A stretch of DNA of 60,681 nt from Accumulibacter sp. GTDB taxonomy: Bacteria; Pseudomonadota; Gammaproteobacteria; Burkholderiales; Rhodocyclaceae. A program made the position numbers and the translations under genes. Shown piece by piece: positions 16,177 through 25,013 of this stretch; position 1 is the first letter of the stretch; every line of letters begins with the position of its first letter. Location of the stretch: positions 1 to 60,681 of the forward strand of contig JAIFKU010000100.1 in NCBI GenBank assembly GCA_020049495.1, given 5' to 3'. The notes under the pieces are model-generated. The model was not told the origin of the DNA. It searched no databases and saw only the letters and a list, made by a program, of their open reading frames with translations.

Positions 16177-16908
16177 TCAGTAGCGCAGCACCTTGGCCAG
16201 GAAATTCACCAGCAGGGGGTTCTGCGGATTACGGAGCAGATCAGAAGACCGGCCCGCCTCCAGAATACTCCCATCAGCAATAAAGATGCACTGGTCGGAC
16301 ACTTCCCGGGCAAAGCCCATGTTGTGCGTGACGATGATCAGATTCCGCCCCTCAGCGCGTAGTTCCGCGATGAAGTCGAGAACTTCTGCCGTCATCTCCG
16401 GATCAAGGGCCGAGGTGGGTTCGTCGAAAACAAGAAAGCGCGGCTTGATGGCGATGGCGCGGACGATCGCCACCCGCTGCTGCTGTCCGCCGGAAAGTTC
16501 AGCGGGGCGCTTGTCGGCGTGGGCAGACAGTTGAAACCGGTCGAACAAGGCGGCAACCGTCTCGTGTGCTTCGATCAATGACAAACCGTGGACTTTGGTC
16601 AGTGGCAGAACCACATTTTCACGGGCAGTCAGATGGGGAAACAGGTTGTAGGCCTGGAAAACCGTGCCGATACTGCGGCGATGCGAGAGCAGGAATTCTT
16701 CCGAAAAATCCAGCCGCTGGTCATCAATGCTAAGACTTCCCGATTCCGGCGTTTCAAGCCCGGCGAGAATCCGCAGCAGCGTCGTTTTGCCACCGCCCGA
16801 CGGCCCGATGATGGCCAGCGACTGGTATTCCGGAACCGGCAGTGTGACATCGCGCAGCGCCTGGTGATCTCCAAAGCGCTTGCTGATATGGCTGAATTCA
16901 AGCCGCAA
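16177..16908 (-). CDS. Polar amino-acid ABC transporter, ATP-binding protein
   Basis: A 243-residue ABC ATPase of the GlnQ/HisP type that powers amino-acid uptake. Walker A is GPSGGGKTTLLRIL, the signature is LSGGQQQRVAIVRA, and Walker B is FLVFDEPTSALDPEMT, followed by the switch histidine in IIVTHNMGFARE. Length is normal for the family. It is the last gene of a three-gene transport operon on the minus strand. Its start overlaps the permease stop by 11 bases. The exact amino acid cannot be read from sequence. Membrane-associated on the cytoplasmic side. Confidence 0.95.
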   Translation of the reverse strand: MRLEFSHISKRFGDHQALRDVTLPVPEYQSLAIIGPSGGGKTTLLRILAGLETPESGSLSIDDQRLDFSEEFLLSHRRSIGTVFQAYNLFPHLTARENVVLPLTKVHGLSLIEAHETVAALFDRFQLSAHADKRPAELSGGQQQRVAIVRAIAIKPRFLVFDEPTSALDPEMTAEVLDFIAELRAEGRNLIIVTHNMGFAREVSDQCIFIADGSILEAGRSSDLLRNPQNPLLVNFLAKVLRY

Positions 16909-17692
16909 AACGAAATCTCCGTTCCAGGATGCGACTGAACAGAGACACGGGAAGCGTCAGCAGCAAATAACCAACCGCCAGCGGGAGGTAGCTCTCCAGG
17001 GTGCTGTAGGTGAAGGCGTTGACCTCCTGGGCGTTCAGCGTGAACTCGCTGACCGCAATGATCGACAGCAGGGAGGAGTCCTTGATGATCGAGGCGAACT
17101 GGCCGGTAAGCGGCGGAACAAGCTGGCGCACGACCTGGGGGAAAATGATGTAGCGGTAGGTTTGAGCTCGCGTCAAACCGATAGCGCGGGCCGATTCCAG
17201 TTGCGAATCACGTATGCTTTCAATTCCCGAACGAATCATCTCGGCCAGATAAGCGCCGGCAAACAGGGAGAGCGCAAGCACCCCGACGAGGTAGCGATTC
17301 TCGAGGCCAAAAGCGTTGGCGACAACGTAAAACAGGATGAGGATCTGAACCAGCAGCGGCGTGCCACGAACGACTTCGATGTAAAGCACAGCCGAGTAGC
17401 GCAGCGGAAGAAAAGCCGAGCGCCGTGCCAAAGCCGTCAGCAAGCCGATGACCATGCTGACCAGCAAGGCCGCCGCAGAAATGGCCACGGTCATCAGCCA
17501 TCCCTGCCAGAATTTTTGCCGGTACTGCCAGATGGCCTGCCAATTCCAGCCGTAATGCAACTGGCTGAAGGCAAAGCTGAAAACAGCCGAGGCCAGCAGG
17601 GCGACAAGGCACCAGGAAACAATCCGCGCCGCCGTAGTGACGGGAGTTCCGTGGTGCTGAGTGACAAAAAAACTCAAGAATTTACCCCGCAT
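16898..17692 (-). CDS. Polar amino-acid ABC transporter, permease
   Basis: A 264-residue inner-membrane permease of the HisM/GlnP family (His/Glu/Gln/Arg/opine type). The family signature is clear: YIEVVRGTPLLVQILILFYV, GAYLAEMIRSGIESI and the EAA loop ESARAIGLTRAQTYRYIIFP that docks with the ATPase. About five or six hydrophobic segments are visible, with an extra N-terminal membrane helix VSWCLVALLASAVFSFAFS. It lies seven bases after the binding-protein gene and overlaps the ATPase gene. A homo-dimeric channel is likely, as no second permease is present. Confidence 0.95.
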   Translation of the reverse strand: MRGKFLSFFVTQHHGTPVTTAARIVSWCLVALLASAVFSFAFSQLHYGWNWQAIWQYRQKFWQGWLMTVAISAAALLVSMVIGLLTALARRSAFLPLRYSAVLYIEVVRGTPLLVQILILFYVVANAFGLENRYLVGVLALSLFAGAYLAEMIRSGIESIRDSQLESARAIGLTRAQTYRYIIFPQVVRQLVPPLTGQFASIIKDSSLLSIIAVSEFTLNAQEVNAFTYSTLESYLPLAVGYLLLTLPVSLFSRILERRFRFAA

Positions 17693-17698
17693 CCCGGA

Positions 17699-18493
17699 CT
17701 AGAGAAAAAACGAATACCCCAGGCGCTTGAATTCGCCTTTCATGTCTTTAAGGTAACGCTCGCCCAGTTGCGCGAAACCGCCCTTTTCGCGGTACTCCTT
17801 GATGAACTTGTTCACCTGGCTCTTGAGTTCATCGTTACCTTTGCGAATGCCGACCGCCCATGTTTCCTTCTGAAAGGGCTCAAGGATCGCGCGCGTCGTG
17901 GCGGCGTTGCGCTGCCAGTTCTGATAGGTCGACATCTGGTCGTAGATGAAGGCGTCGGCCTTGCCCTGGGAAACCTCCAGGACTGCGGCCGATTCCTTGT
18001 CGAGCACGAGCAATTCGGGTTTCTTCAGCCGATTGCTGGCATACAGATGCCCCGTCGTCCCCTTCTTGACCGCGATCTTGACTCCGGCCTTATCGAGATC
18101 GTCGATGGTTTTGGCCGTTGAATCCTTCTTCAACAGAAGGCAGAGACCCGTTGTCAGGTAGGGATCCGAAAAATCAATCGCCTGTGCCCGCTCGGCGGTC
18201 GCCGTCATCGAAGAAATCACCAGGTCGATCTTGCCGGTTTTCAGCGCCGGAATCAGCCCGTCGAACGACGTGTTCTGGATGACCACGGGGCGTCCAAGAC
18301 TTTTCGCCAGATCGGTAGCGAGATCGACGCTGATGCCCGAAGGCTTGCCGCTCTGGTCGGTCATTTCAAACGGAGGATATGCGAGTTCCATGCCGACGAT
18401 CAGCGGCTTGGTCTTTTCGGCTGCCGAGACAGGGGTCGCGGATGTCATGAGGGCAATCAAGGCAATCAATAAAGCGAGCGGGGCTGATTTCAT
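17699..18493 (-). CDS. Amino-acid ABC transporter substrate-binding protein
   Basis: A 264-residue periplasmic binding protein of family SBP_bac_3. A signal peptide ending in MTSATPVSAAE precedes the usual first strand LIVGMELAYPPFEMTDQSGK and the block GISVDLATDLAKSLGRPVVI. DLVISSMTATAERAQAIDFSDPY is the typical ligand-hinge region that contacts the alpha-amino and carboxyl groups. The ending EKGGFAQLGERYL is also normal. A GGAG site lies eight bases before the ATG. First gene of the uptake operon. Regulation is not evident in the A/T-rich 280-base upstream gap. Confidence 0.95.
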   Translation of the reverse strand: MKSAPLALLIALIALMTSATPVSAAEKTKPLIVGMELAYPPFEMTDQSGKPSGISVDLATDLAKSLGRPVVIQNTSFDGLIPALKTGKIDLVISSMTATAERAQAIDFSDPYLTTGLCLLLKKDSTAKTIDDLDKAGVKIAVKKGTTGHLYASNRLKKPELLVLDKESAAVLEVSQGKADAFIYDQMSTYQNWQRNAATTRAILEPFQKETWAVGIRKGNDELKSQVNKFIKEYREKGGFAQLGERYLKDMKGEFKRLGYSFFL

Positions 18494-18777
18494 GGAAGAA
18501 TCTCCGGGATGTTTCGGGTTTTCAGATCAAAGACTGCTGTTCATGCTAGCAGCTTTTCCTAATCACTTTTCATGGCAACAATTTTCAACGCAAGTTCATT
18601 TTTTCTTTGTTTGGGTAAGCTCTTTCTGTTTCCGCTATGATTTGACTATTTTATGGGCACCGTGTCCGGTTTCGGAGGTGCTGCAACGAATAATGTGTTT
18701 GCTGGAGATCCGTCATTTTTGGCTAACCATGCTGCTCAACATCGCTTTCTTTTTCGACATTATGCCCCACTCATATC

Positions 18778-19722
18778 ATGACTAGCCGCGACCATCCCGA
18801 CCCTATGGACGAAGCCAAGGTGTACCTGGCTTACGGACGTAATGACGAGGCTATCAAGATTCTCGAGCAGGCCATTCGCGAAGCGCCAGCGCGCGCCGAT
18901 TGCAAGACGCTTCTTGAACAGATTCGAAGCACAAAGAATTCTCCCCATACCGCTCCTCAGCCACTGGATACCGCTGCGCATGGCCACTCGCCGACGTCTC
19001 AGGCAGCATCCGGAGCGAATGAAATTCCCGGGAAGAGTGCTGAACCTCGACGCAAAGGATTAACCGAAGACAAGGTTGTCGCCGTTATTGAACACCGCTT
19101 GCGGGATTCTGACCAGCGGCTGGAAAACGATCCGGCCAGGACAAAGGGGGGGCTTTCTAAACCCAGGCGTTTTTACGTCCTGCCTCGCGTTCACGTTCCG
19201 ATAGTCACGGCCCTCCTGTTTGCGTTTGGCGGCATCATTCTCGAAGAAACGCTCGGAACACGTTTCATCTTTTCTGCCGAGAATCAGTATCGTCTTGCCA
19301 TGCCCTGGATCGTTGGCGTTCTGACTCCCCTATTCGCCTGGCTGATATTTCGGGCCGAACGCGTGAATCATGATCTGTCAGACCGTTTTCCGACATGGTG
19401 GGTGCGCTGGCTGGTCATGTTTCCATTCATGGCCGTGCTAACCTCGGTATTTGTTGCCTGGGCTCCGCCGGGATGGTCCGCTCTGTTCGGTCGGGCGCTT
19501 GGCTCATCAGCCGAACAGCTTGAAGCAACAGTTGTTGATGTCTCGCGGCCATATACTCATGGCTGCAGCCAGAATGCGGAAATCAAACTTAAAGGAAACA
19601 CCAAGCTCATCTGCCTTGCTGACGTTCTGGTTGGCCAAGTCCCCAATAGCGAAGACACCGTGACGGTCGTTGGTTCTCGTTCGATCTTCGGAACTTACAT
19701 CGAGGAAATACGCGTCAAGTGA
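18778..19722 (+). CDS. Membrane protein with FimV-like N-terminal motif
   Basis: A 314-residue protein I cannot assign to a named family. The start DPMDEAKVYLAYGRNDEAIKILEQAIREAP resembles the conserved C-terminal TPR-like tail of FimV, a peptidoglycan-binding polar organiser. A low-complexity Pro/Ser/His linker follows. Then come roughly three membrane segments (PIVTALLFAFGGIIL, MPWIVGVLTPLFAWLIF, RWLVMFPFMAVLTSVFVAW) and a C-terminal soluble domain of about 80 residues with two cysteines (HGCSQNAEIKLKGNTKLICL). It stands alone. ATG 18778 lacks a clear ribosome binding site, and ATG 18805 is an alternative. The 284-base gap upstream is A/T-rich with nothing recognisable. Confidence 0.75.
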   Translation: MTSRDHPDPMDEAKVYLAYGRNDEAIKILEQAIREAPARADCKTLLEQIRSTKNSPHTAPQPLDTAAHGHSPTSQAASGANEIPGKSAEPRRKGLTEDKVVAVIEHRLRDSDQRLENDPARTKGGLSKPRRFYVLPRVHVPIVTALLFAFGGIILEETLGTRFIFSAENQYRLAMPWIVGVLTPLFAWLIFRAERVNHDLSDRFPTWWVRWLVMFPFMAVLTSVFVAWAPPGWSALFGRALGSSAEQLEATVVDVSRPYTHGCSQNAEIKLKGNTKLICLADVLVGQVPNSEDTVTVVGSRSIFGTYIEEIRVK

Positions 19723-19895
19723 CTTCACTCCCGTTGATGCGCGACCCTTCGTTCGAGCGGTCCTCACGCATCATGCCGCGCGCGCTGGCTCATCTTTCAG
19801 CTTGAACGACCGCATTCCGATACCTCACCATGCGTCTCTCCGATTCGGATGCTGCAGGTTTTAGCCCTCGTAAAAGCTCATCAACTTGAATTTTC

Positions 19896-21236
19896 ATGCC
19901 TACTGAGTCCAGGAAAGATCTTCCGAATCGCCGCTCTATCGCCACCGTCCTGCTGACGATGATGACCCTGCTGGCCGCTTCGTCCGGCACCGGCTACGGC
20001 CCCCCCGTATGGTGGGCCGGCATAGCGGCATGGCTGGCGGGTGCTTTGCTGTGGCCGCAACTGGCAAGAACTCAGCAGCTCATAGCCGCTCTTCTGGCGG
20101 CAATTGGTCTGGTCGCCTTCGGGGTAACCGTCATGCGTGGAGGTCAGCCCGCCTGGATTGGCCTGCTGACCCAGAATACCGCGTTGCTGGGCATGCTGGC
20201 GGCAGTGAGCTTCCTTCAATTGCTCGCGCCGGACGGCAGCGATACCCGCTTGCCACGCGGCAAATCCGCGCTCTGGCGGACGGCGTTAGGTGTGCACCTT
20301 CTCGGTGCCGTGATCAATCTGTCGGCGGTATTCATCATGGCCGAACGAATCGGGCCAAACGGCAAGCCCGGTCCCGAGCAAACCGCGATTCTGGTGCGTG
20401 CGTTTCTTGCCGCCGCCTTGTGGTCGCCCTTCTTTGCCGCCTCCGCCGTTGCCCTGACCTATGCACCGGGAGCAAACCCGCTGGGCCTGGCTGCAACCGG
20501 CGCAACGCTTGCCGCCGTATTGCTCTGGCTGGCGGTGCGCGATATCGTGCGCTCAAGCGCCGACCACGGGGCAAGCTTCGTCGGCTATCCCATGCATTTC
20601 GCTGCCTTGCGTACGCCGGGTGTTCTGGCCCTGCTGGTGGCGACAGGACACTGGTTATTGCCGGAATGGTCGGCTTTATCCGTTATCAGTCTGGCCTCTC
20701 TGCTGGTGGTCTGCGTCAGTACCGGTTTGAAACAGGGCCCGCTGGCGGCGACCCGGTCCATCTGCAATCACGCCAGTCAGCGTTTGCCCCATATGGCAGG
20801 AGAAGTCGTCCTGTTTCTCTCGGCAGGGACTTTCGCCAGCGGTTTGCGCTCCCTGATCGACACGGGCGGCATCTGGATGCCATTTACCGGGTTTGGCGCT
20901 GCCGAGGCGGCTATTGTGCTGGCGCTCATGATCCTGCTTTCCGTGATCGGGATTCATACGGTCATCTCGATCGCCATGGCGGCTGCATGGCTGGCCCCTC
21001 TGCATCCGGAACCAACCCTGCTGGCTCTGGTCTTCGTTCAGTCCTGGGCCATTGGCCTGGCGGCGGGCCCGATGTCGGGAATCCATCTCGCCATTCAAGG
21101 GCGACTGGGTATCCCGGCGATTACTCTGGCCAGAGCAAACTTCAGATATTGCCTGCAAGCTTACGCAGTGGCTGTTATTTGGCTGGCGATTGTCGGAATC
21201 TGGCTGGGCGCAGGACTATTCCCCTCCTGGGGGTGA
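19896..21236 (+). CDS. Polytopic membrane protein of unknown function
   Basis: A 446-residue, strongly hydrophobic protein with about eleven or twelve membrane segments, for example ALLWPQLARTQQLIAALLAA, ALWSPFFAASAVALTYAPGA and MILLSVIGIHTVISIAMAAA. The latter half (GEVVLFLSAGTFASGLRSLI, then LVFVQSWAIGLAAGPMSGIH) has the look of an ion or anion transporter with re-entrant glycine-rich loops, perhaps a distant relative of the TRAP/DASS type. I do not recognise a defined family. It lies 100 bases before the EamA transporter gene on the same strand and could be co-transcribed with it. The 173-base gap on its left shows nothing notable. Confidence 0.75.
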   Translation: MPTESRKDLPNRRSIATVLLTMMTLLAASSGTGYGPPVWWAGIAAWLAGALLWPQLARTQQLIAALLAAIGLVAFGVTVMRGGQPAWIGLLTQNTALLGMLAAVSFLQLLAPDGSDTRLPRGKSALWRTALGVHLLGAVINLSAVFIMAERIGPNGKPGPEQTAILVRAFLAAALWSPFFAASAVALTYAPGANPLGLAATGATLAAVLLWLAVRDIVRSSADHGASFVGYPMHFAALRTPGVLALLVATGHWLLPEWSALSVISLASLLVVCVSTGLKQGPLAATRSICNHASQRLPHMAGEVVLFLSAGTFASGLRSLIDTGGIWMPFTGFGAAEAAIVLALMILLSVIGIHTVISIAMAAAWLAPLHPEPTLLALVFVQSWAIGLAAGPMSGIHLAIQGRLGIPAITLARANFRYCLQAYAVAVIWLAIVGIWLGAGLFPSWG

Positions 21237-21338
21237 TCAGTCCAAATGGTTTCGAGCTGATGGCGGACGCTCAACGCCGTTACCCGCAATCACGCATTCT
21301 GTTTTATCATCACCGTCCCCTTTCAGACATCCAAGCGT

Positions 21339-22199
21339 ATGCGTTATCTCGTTATCGTCACCATCCTGTGGGCCTTTTCCTTTAGCCTGATCGGCCAATA
21401 CCTTGCCGGACAGGTGGATAGTGATTTCGCCGTGCTCGTCCGCGTTGTTATCGCCACTGCGGTATTCGCGCCATTCACCCGGTGGCGCGGTTTGCCACTC
21501 CCCTTGCTGGGTGGTTTCTGGTTGGCCGGCGCCCTGCAATTCGGCGTCACCTACCTCTGCCTGTACCGTAGCTTCAACGTGCTGACCGTACCGGAAGTGC
21601 TGTTGTTCACCGTCCTGACGCCGATTTACGTGACCGTACTCGACGATGCTCTGGAGCGCCGCTTCAATCCATGGGCCTTGTTTGCTGCAGCGGTCGCCGT
21701 CGGCGGCGGAATCATCATCCGATTCAAACCGCTGGAAAATGATTACCTGCTCGGATTCCTGCTTCTCCAGCTCGCCAATGCCACCTTTGCCGCTGGTCAG
21801 GTGCTGTGCCGACGCCTGCTAATCCGTTATCCGACAGAGCACTCCCTGCATCGCTTCTTCGGTCATTTCTTTCTCGGAGCCCTGTTGCTGGTGCTCCCGT
21901 CCTACCTGCTCTTTGGCGATTCCAGCCGCCTGCCCCATTCGCTCGTGCAATGGGGGGTGCTGGTGTGGATGGGGCTGTTCGCTACCGCCCTGGGGATGTT
22001 CTGGTGGGTCAAGGGCAGCACCCAGGTCGATGCTGGAGCGCTGGCAATAATGAACGAGTTGCACGTGCCGGCCGGATTGCTGGTTAACGTGCTGATCTGG
22101 AATCGCGATGCTGATCTGCAGCGCCTGACGCTCGGCGGCGCAGTGATTCTCGCGTCACTGTGGCTCAATCGTCAGGGGCGACGACCGTCATTGAACTGA
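21339..22199 (+). CDS. EamA/DMT-family transporter
   Basis: A 286-residue drug/metabolite transporter with ten predicted membrane helices built from two EamA repeats. The opening IVTILWAFSFSLIGQYLAG and the mid-protein YLCLYRSFNVLTVPEVLLFTVLTPIYV are typical of repeat one. The second repeat includes LLLQLANATFAAGQVLCRRL and ATALGMFWWVKGSTQVDAGALA. Such proteins usually export amino acids or small metabolites. The substrate is not predictable here. The ATG at 21339 follows a pyrimidine-rich stretch without a strong ribosome binding site, so the exact start is moderately sure. Confidence 0.9.
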   Translation: MRYLVIVTILWAFSFSLIGQYLAGQVDSDFAVLVRVVIATAVFAPFTRWRGLPLPLLGGFWLAGALQFGVTYLCLYRSFNVLTVPEVLLFTVLTPIYVTVLDDALERRFNPWALFAAAVAVGGGIIIRFKPLENDYLLGFLLLQLANATFAAGQVLCRRLLIRYPTEHSLHRFFGHFFLGALLLVLPSYLLFGDSSRLPHSLVQWGVLVWMGLFATALGMFWWVKGSTQVDAGALAIMNELHVPAGLLVNVLIWNRDADLQRLTLGGAVILASLWLNRQGRRPSLN

Positions 22200-22251
22200 A
22201 ACCTTTGGCGTTTAAGCTAGCGGGCTCAATTCAACTCCTGGAGCATCCATC

Positions 22252-24096
22252 ATGCTTGAAGCGGTGGTCCGAAACCCAAGCTTTCCGTTCTTTTCTGCCA
22301 GCCCACGAAACCTGGAATTGCCTACGGATGAAATCGATCTTCTTGACGACATCATCGACAATCAACGATTGATGGCTGTATTTCAGCCGATCATTGACTT
22401 CCGGACCCACTCCTACATCGCCTTCGAGGGCTTGATTCGAGGGCCGGCGAACACACCGCTGCACTCGCCCAAGCAGCTCTTCGACGCCGCCGAGCACCAT
22501 GGACTGCGGAGAAAACTTGAAAAGGCTTGTCGGGAAACGGTATTCCGGGCATTTGCGAAACTGCAACTGCCCGGCAAGCTCTTCATCAACTCCAGCCCTG
22601 ATTGCCTGGACGACGAACTCTTTTTCAACGGGGGCACTCTCGATCTGCTGCATCAGATCGGGATCAGTCCCGGACGGGTGGTCATCGAACTCACTGAAAA
22701 CCAGCGCATCAACGACTATCCGGACATCCATCGAGCGCTCTCGCACTACCGCAGTCTGGGTTATCAGATCGCCATTGACGATCTGGGCGAGGGCTTTGCC
22801 AACCTGCGCATGTGGTCGGAAATTCAACCGGACTACGTCAAGATCGATCGGCATTTCATCGACGGCATTGCCGAAGACAAGCTCAAGCATCATTTTGTAA
22901 AGGCAATGCAGAATCTTGCTGAAACCTGCTCGGCCAGAATCGTTGCAGAGGGCATCGAAAACGAAGCCGACTGCCTCGCCGTACGTGATCTCGGCATCGC
23001 CCTGGGCCAGGGCTTCCTGATCGCCAGGCCGGAGGCCAAGCCTCCGACCCTGCCGAACGAAAAGGTCATCAGCGTCATCAAGCGGCGAGGCATTGTCGTT
23101 TTCCCGACCGGACTCGCGCCCTCAGGAAACGTAACGGTGCGCAGCCTGATACGCCCGGTCGAACCGGCGTCTCCGCAGACCCCTACCGACGAAGTCTATC
23201 AGCGCTTTGACAACGATCCCGACCTGATGTCAATGCCCGTCGTGTCGAACGGAACCCCGCTTGGCCTGATCAACCGGCATGAACTCGTTGACCGCATGGC
23301 CAGGCCCTACCGGCGAGAATTGTTCGGGCGAAAATCATGTATGCAGTTCATGGATCCCATGCCGCTTTGCATTGATGAGGATTCAACGGTTCAGGAGGCG
23401 GGTCTGATCGTCAGTCGTTCCGCGCGCCGCCACATCTACGACGGATTCATGGTGACCCGCAATGGCGAATATCTCGGAATCGGTAGCGCGCACGACCTGA
23501 TGGGCATGATTACCGAAATGCAAATACAAGCCGCGCGCTACGCCAACCCCCTGACGCAAATGCCGGGCAATGTTCCGATCAACGAACATATCGAACGCCT
23601 GCTCGAACGCAAGATCGGCTTTCACGCCTGCTATTTCGACATTGATCACTTCAAGCCGTTCAACGATGCCTTTGGTTACCGCAAGGGTGACGACATCATC
23701 GTCCTGCTGGCGCAAACCATGGTCGAGATCACCAGTCCGCTGGTCGATTTCTGCGGGCACATCGGTGGCGACGATTTCATGGTCCTGTTTCAGAGCGAAG
23801 ACTGGGAGCGTCGCTGCATTGAAGCACTGCGTCTCTTCGACCTGCGTGTTACAGAAGCGGTCGACAACGATCAGCTCACCGAGCACCCGAATGGCAGCGG
23901 ATACTTCGCCGAAAACCGGCGCGGGCAGATGGTTTGCTACCCTCTGCCGACGCTGTCGATCGGTGCGGTACACGTTGGCGTCGATGTTTTTGAGTCACAT
24001 CGGGAAATATCGGCAGCGGCTGCAGAAGCGAAAAAAAACGCCAAGAAGACCGTCGGTAGCAGCCTATTTATTGAGCGTCGGCAAGTTTTGCAATAG
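22252..24096 (+). CDS. EAL-CBS-GGDEF cyclic-di-GMP protein
   Basis: A 614-residue cytoplasmic signalling protein. Residues 30-270 form an EAL phosphodiesterase domain with EGL in place of EAL at Glu59, ELTENQ, IDDLGEGFANL, DYVKIDR and IVAEGIENEAD, so the main metal and catalytic residues appear kept. Residues of about 285-425 form a paired CBS module (MSMPVVSNGTPLGLINRHEL, FMVTRNGEYLGIGSAHDLMG) that may sense nucleotides. The C-terminal diguanylate cyclase domain has GGDDF at 505-509 instead of GGDEF, so cyclase activity is doubtful. TGGAG precedes the ATG by nine bases. Its 3' end overlaps the convergent HAD gene by 33 bases. Confidence 0.92.
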   Translation: MLEAVVRNPSFPFFSASPRNLELPTDEIDLLDDIIDNQRLMAVFQPIIDFRTHSYIAFEGLIRGPANTPLHSPKQLFDAAEHHGLRRKLEKACRETVFRAFAKLQLPGKLFINSSPDCLDDELFFNGGTLDLLHQIGISPGRVVIELTENQRINDYPDIHRALSHYRSLGYQIAIDDLGEGFANLRMWSEIQPDYVKIDRHFIDGIAEDKLKHHFVKAMQNLAETCSARIVAEGIENEADCLAVRDLGIALGQGFLIARPEAKPPTLPNEKVISVIKRRGIVVFPTGLAPSGNVTVRSLIRPVEPASPQTPTDEVYQRFDNDPDLMSMPVVSNGTPLGLINRHELVDRMARPYRRELFGRKSCMQFMDPMPLCIDEDSTVQEAGLIVSRSARRHIYDGFMVTRNGEYLGIGSAHDLMGMITEMQIQAARYANPLTQMPGNVPINEHIERLLERKIGFHACYFDIDHFKPFNDAFGYRKGDDIIVLLAQTMVEITSPLVDFCGHIGGDDFMVLFQSEDWERRCIEALRLFDLRVTEAVDNDQLTEHPNGSGYFAENRRGQMVCYPLPTLSIGAVHVGVDVFESHREISAAAAEAKKNAKKTVGSSLFIERRQVLQ

Positions 24097-24777
24097 ATCA
24101 AGCGCATGCAGCAAGCGCTCACTGAATTCTGCCGGCGAAGTCGATATGACCTCACGCGGCACCCCGAAACCCTTGGCTAGGCGTTCGCAGTCTTCAAAGC
24201 CGTAGGCAACGACGAACGGATAGATTCCGGCCCCGATCGCCGCGAGGTAGTCGCTGTACTCATCCCCACAGGCAAAAGTCCGAGCCGGGTTGATGGCCAG
24301 GCATTCGCGGGCTCGTTTCAATTGCCCTGTTTTATCTTCGCCCAGCGGAATGCAGGCGAAATAATCGAAATCAGCGATATCAATGTCGTGTCGCTTGAAT
24401 AAATACGTCAGCGTTTCTTCAGGTTCAATCGTCACGTTGCGCGTGACCAGTCCGACGCGGATGGCCGGGTCCGCGAGAAGCGTACGCAGCAGCGCGGCAA
24501 CGCCAGGATACAGCGAGGCCTCGTTGCGATAGATTTCCGTCAGCGTGGCAAGCAGCCGTTTGCGACTCTGCTTGCCGAACTGTTTGCGCAGATTGGTCGG
24601 AAACTCCCGCAGGCCGCCAAGGTACTTCAAGAGCTTGCGGCGCTTCTGGAAACGTTCAAGATCGCCGATGGCCATCCCGTGGTGCAGAAAGGTCTGCTCG
24701 ATGGCATGAAAGGCATCGACGATGGTGCCGTCGGCGTCGAAGATCACCAGTCGTTGCCGATTCACAAACGGGGTCAT
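24064..24777 (-). CDS. HAD-superfamily hydrolase
   Basis: A 237-residue haloacid-dehalogenase-type phosphatase. Motif I is FDADGTIVDAF near residue 13, with the nucleophile and acid aspartates. Motif II is the threonine in VGLVTRNVTIEP. Motif IV is FACGDEYSDYLAAIGAGIYPFVVAYGF. A helical cap of about 90 residues lies between motifs I and II (rich in Lys/Arg: RFQKRRKLLKYLGGL). It resembles phosphoglycolate-phosphatase-like enzymes, but the substrate is unknown. The ATG overlaps the stop of a small hydrophobic ORF upstream (24774-24905), suggesting coupling. Confidence 0.88.
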   Translation of the reverse strand: MTPFVNRQRLVIFDADGTIVDAFHAIEQTFLHHGMAIGDLERFQKRRKLLKYLGGLREFPTNLRKQFGKQSRKRLLATLTEIYRNEASLYPGVAALLRTLLADPAIRVGLVTRNVTIEPEETLTYLFKRHDIDIADFDYFACIPLGEDKTGQLKRARECLAINPARTFACGDEYSDYLAAIGAGIYPFVVAYGFEDCERLAKGFGVPREVISTSPAEFSERLLHALDLLQNLPTLNK

Positions 24778-24905
24778 GCGCTGAATCCTTCAGCCATCGG
24801 ACACCTGAACACCAGCCAGGCAGGCAAGGTGGCGATCAGGACTCCGGGCAGCAACAGCGCTACCGCGCACAGAAGCAGAGTCAGCAAGGAGGATGATAAA
24901 CGCAC
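24774..24905 (-). CDS. Possible small membrane protein (43 aa) coupled to the HAD gene
   Basis: A GTG-started frame encoding a 43-residue peptide beginning MRLSSSLLTLLLCAVALLLP, with one hydrophobic helix long enough to cross the membrane and a short tail WLVFRCPMAEGFSA. An AGGGA site lies eight bases before the GTG. The stop overlaps the HAD ATG as ATGA, a configuration that rarely arises by chance. I do not recognise a family. The remaining part of the 236-base gap (24906-25013) shows nothing else. Confidence 0.5.
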   Translation of the reverse strand: MRLSSSLLTLLLCAVALLLPGVLIATLPAWLVFRCPMAEGFSA

Positions 24906-25013
24906 GAGGCAGATCCCTGATTGGTCAAGAGTATACCCTAGGTGTTGCAGATTAAATTCTCGTGACAGCGTCAGGCCTTCCTGCCGCGCCGGCCGGACTG
25001 GCCCTGCTGCGGT

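Noticed and set aside
16880..18121. 413-codon plus-strand frame opposite the ABC permease and binding-protein genes
   Set aside because: It crosses two well-defined genes on the other strand and its translation is Gln/Arg-rich without motifs.
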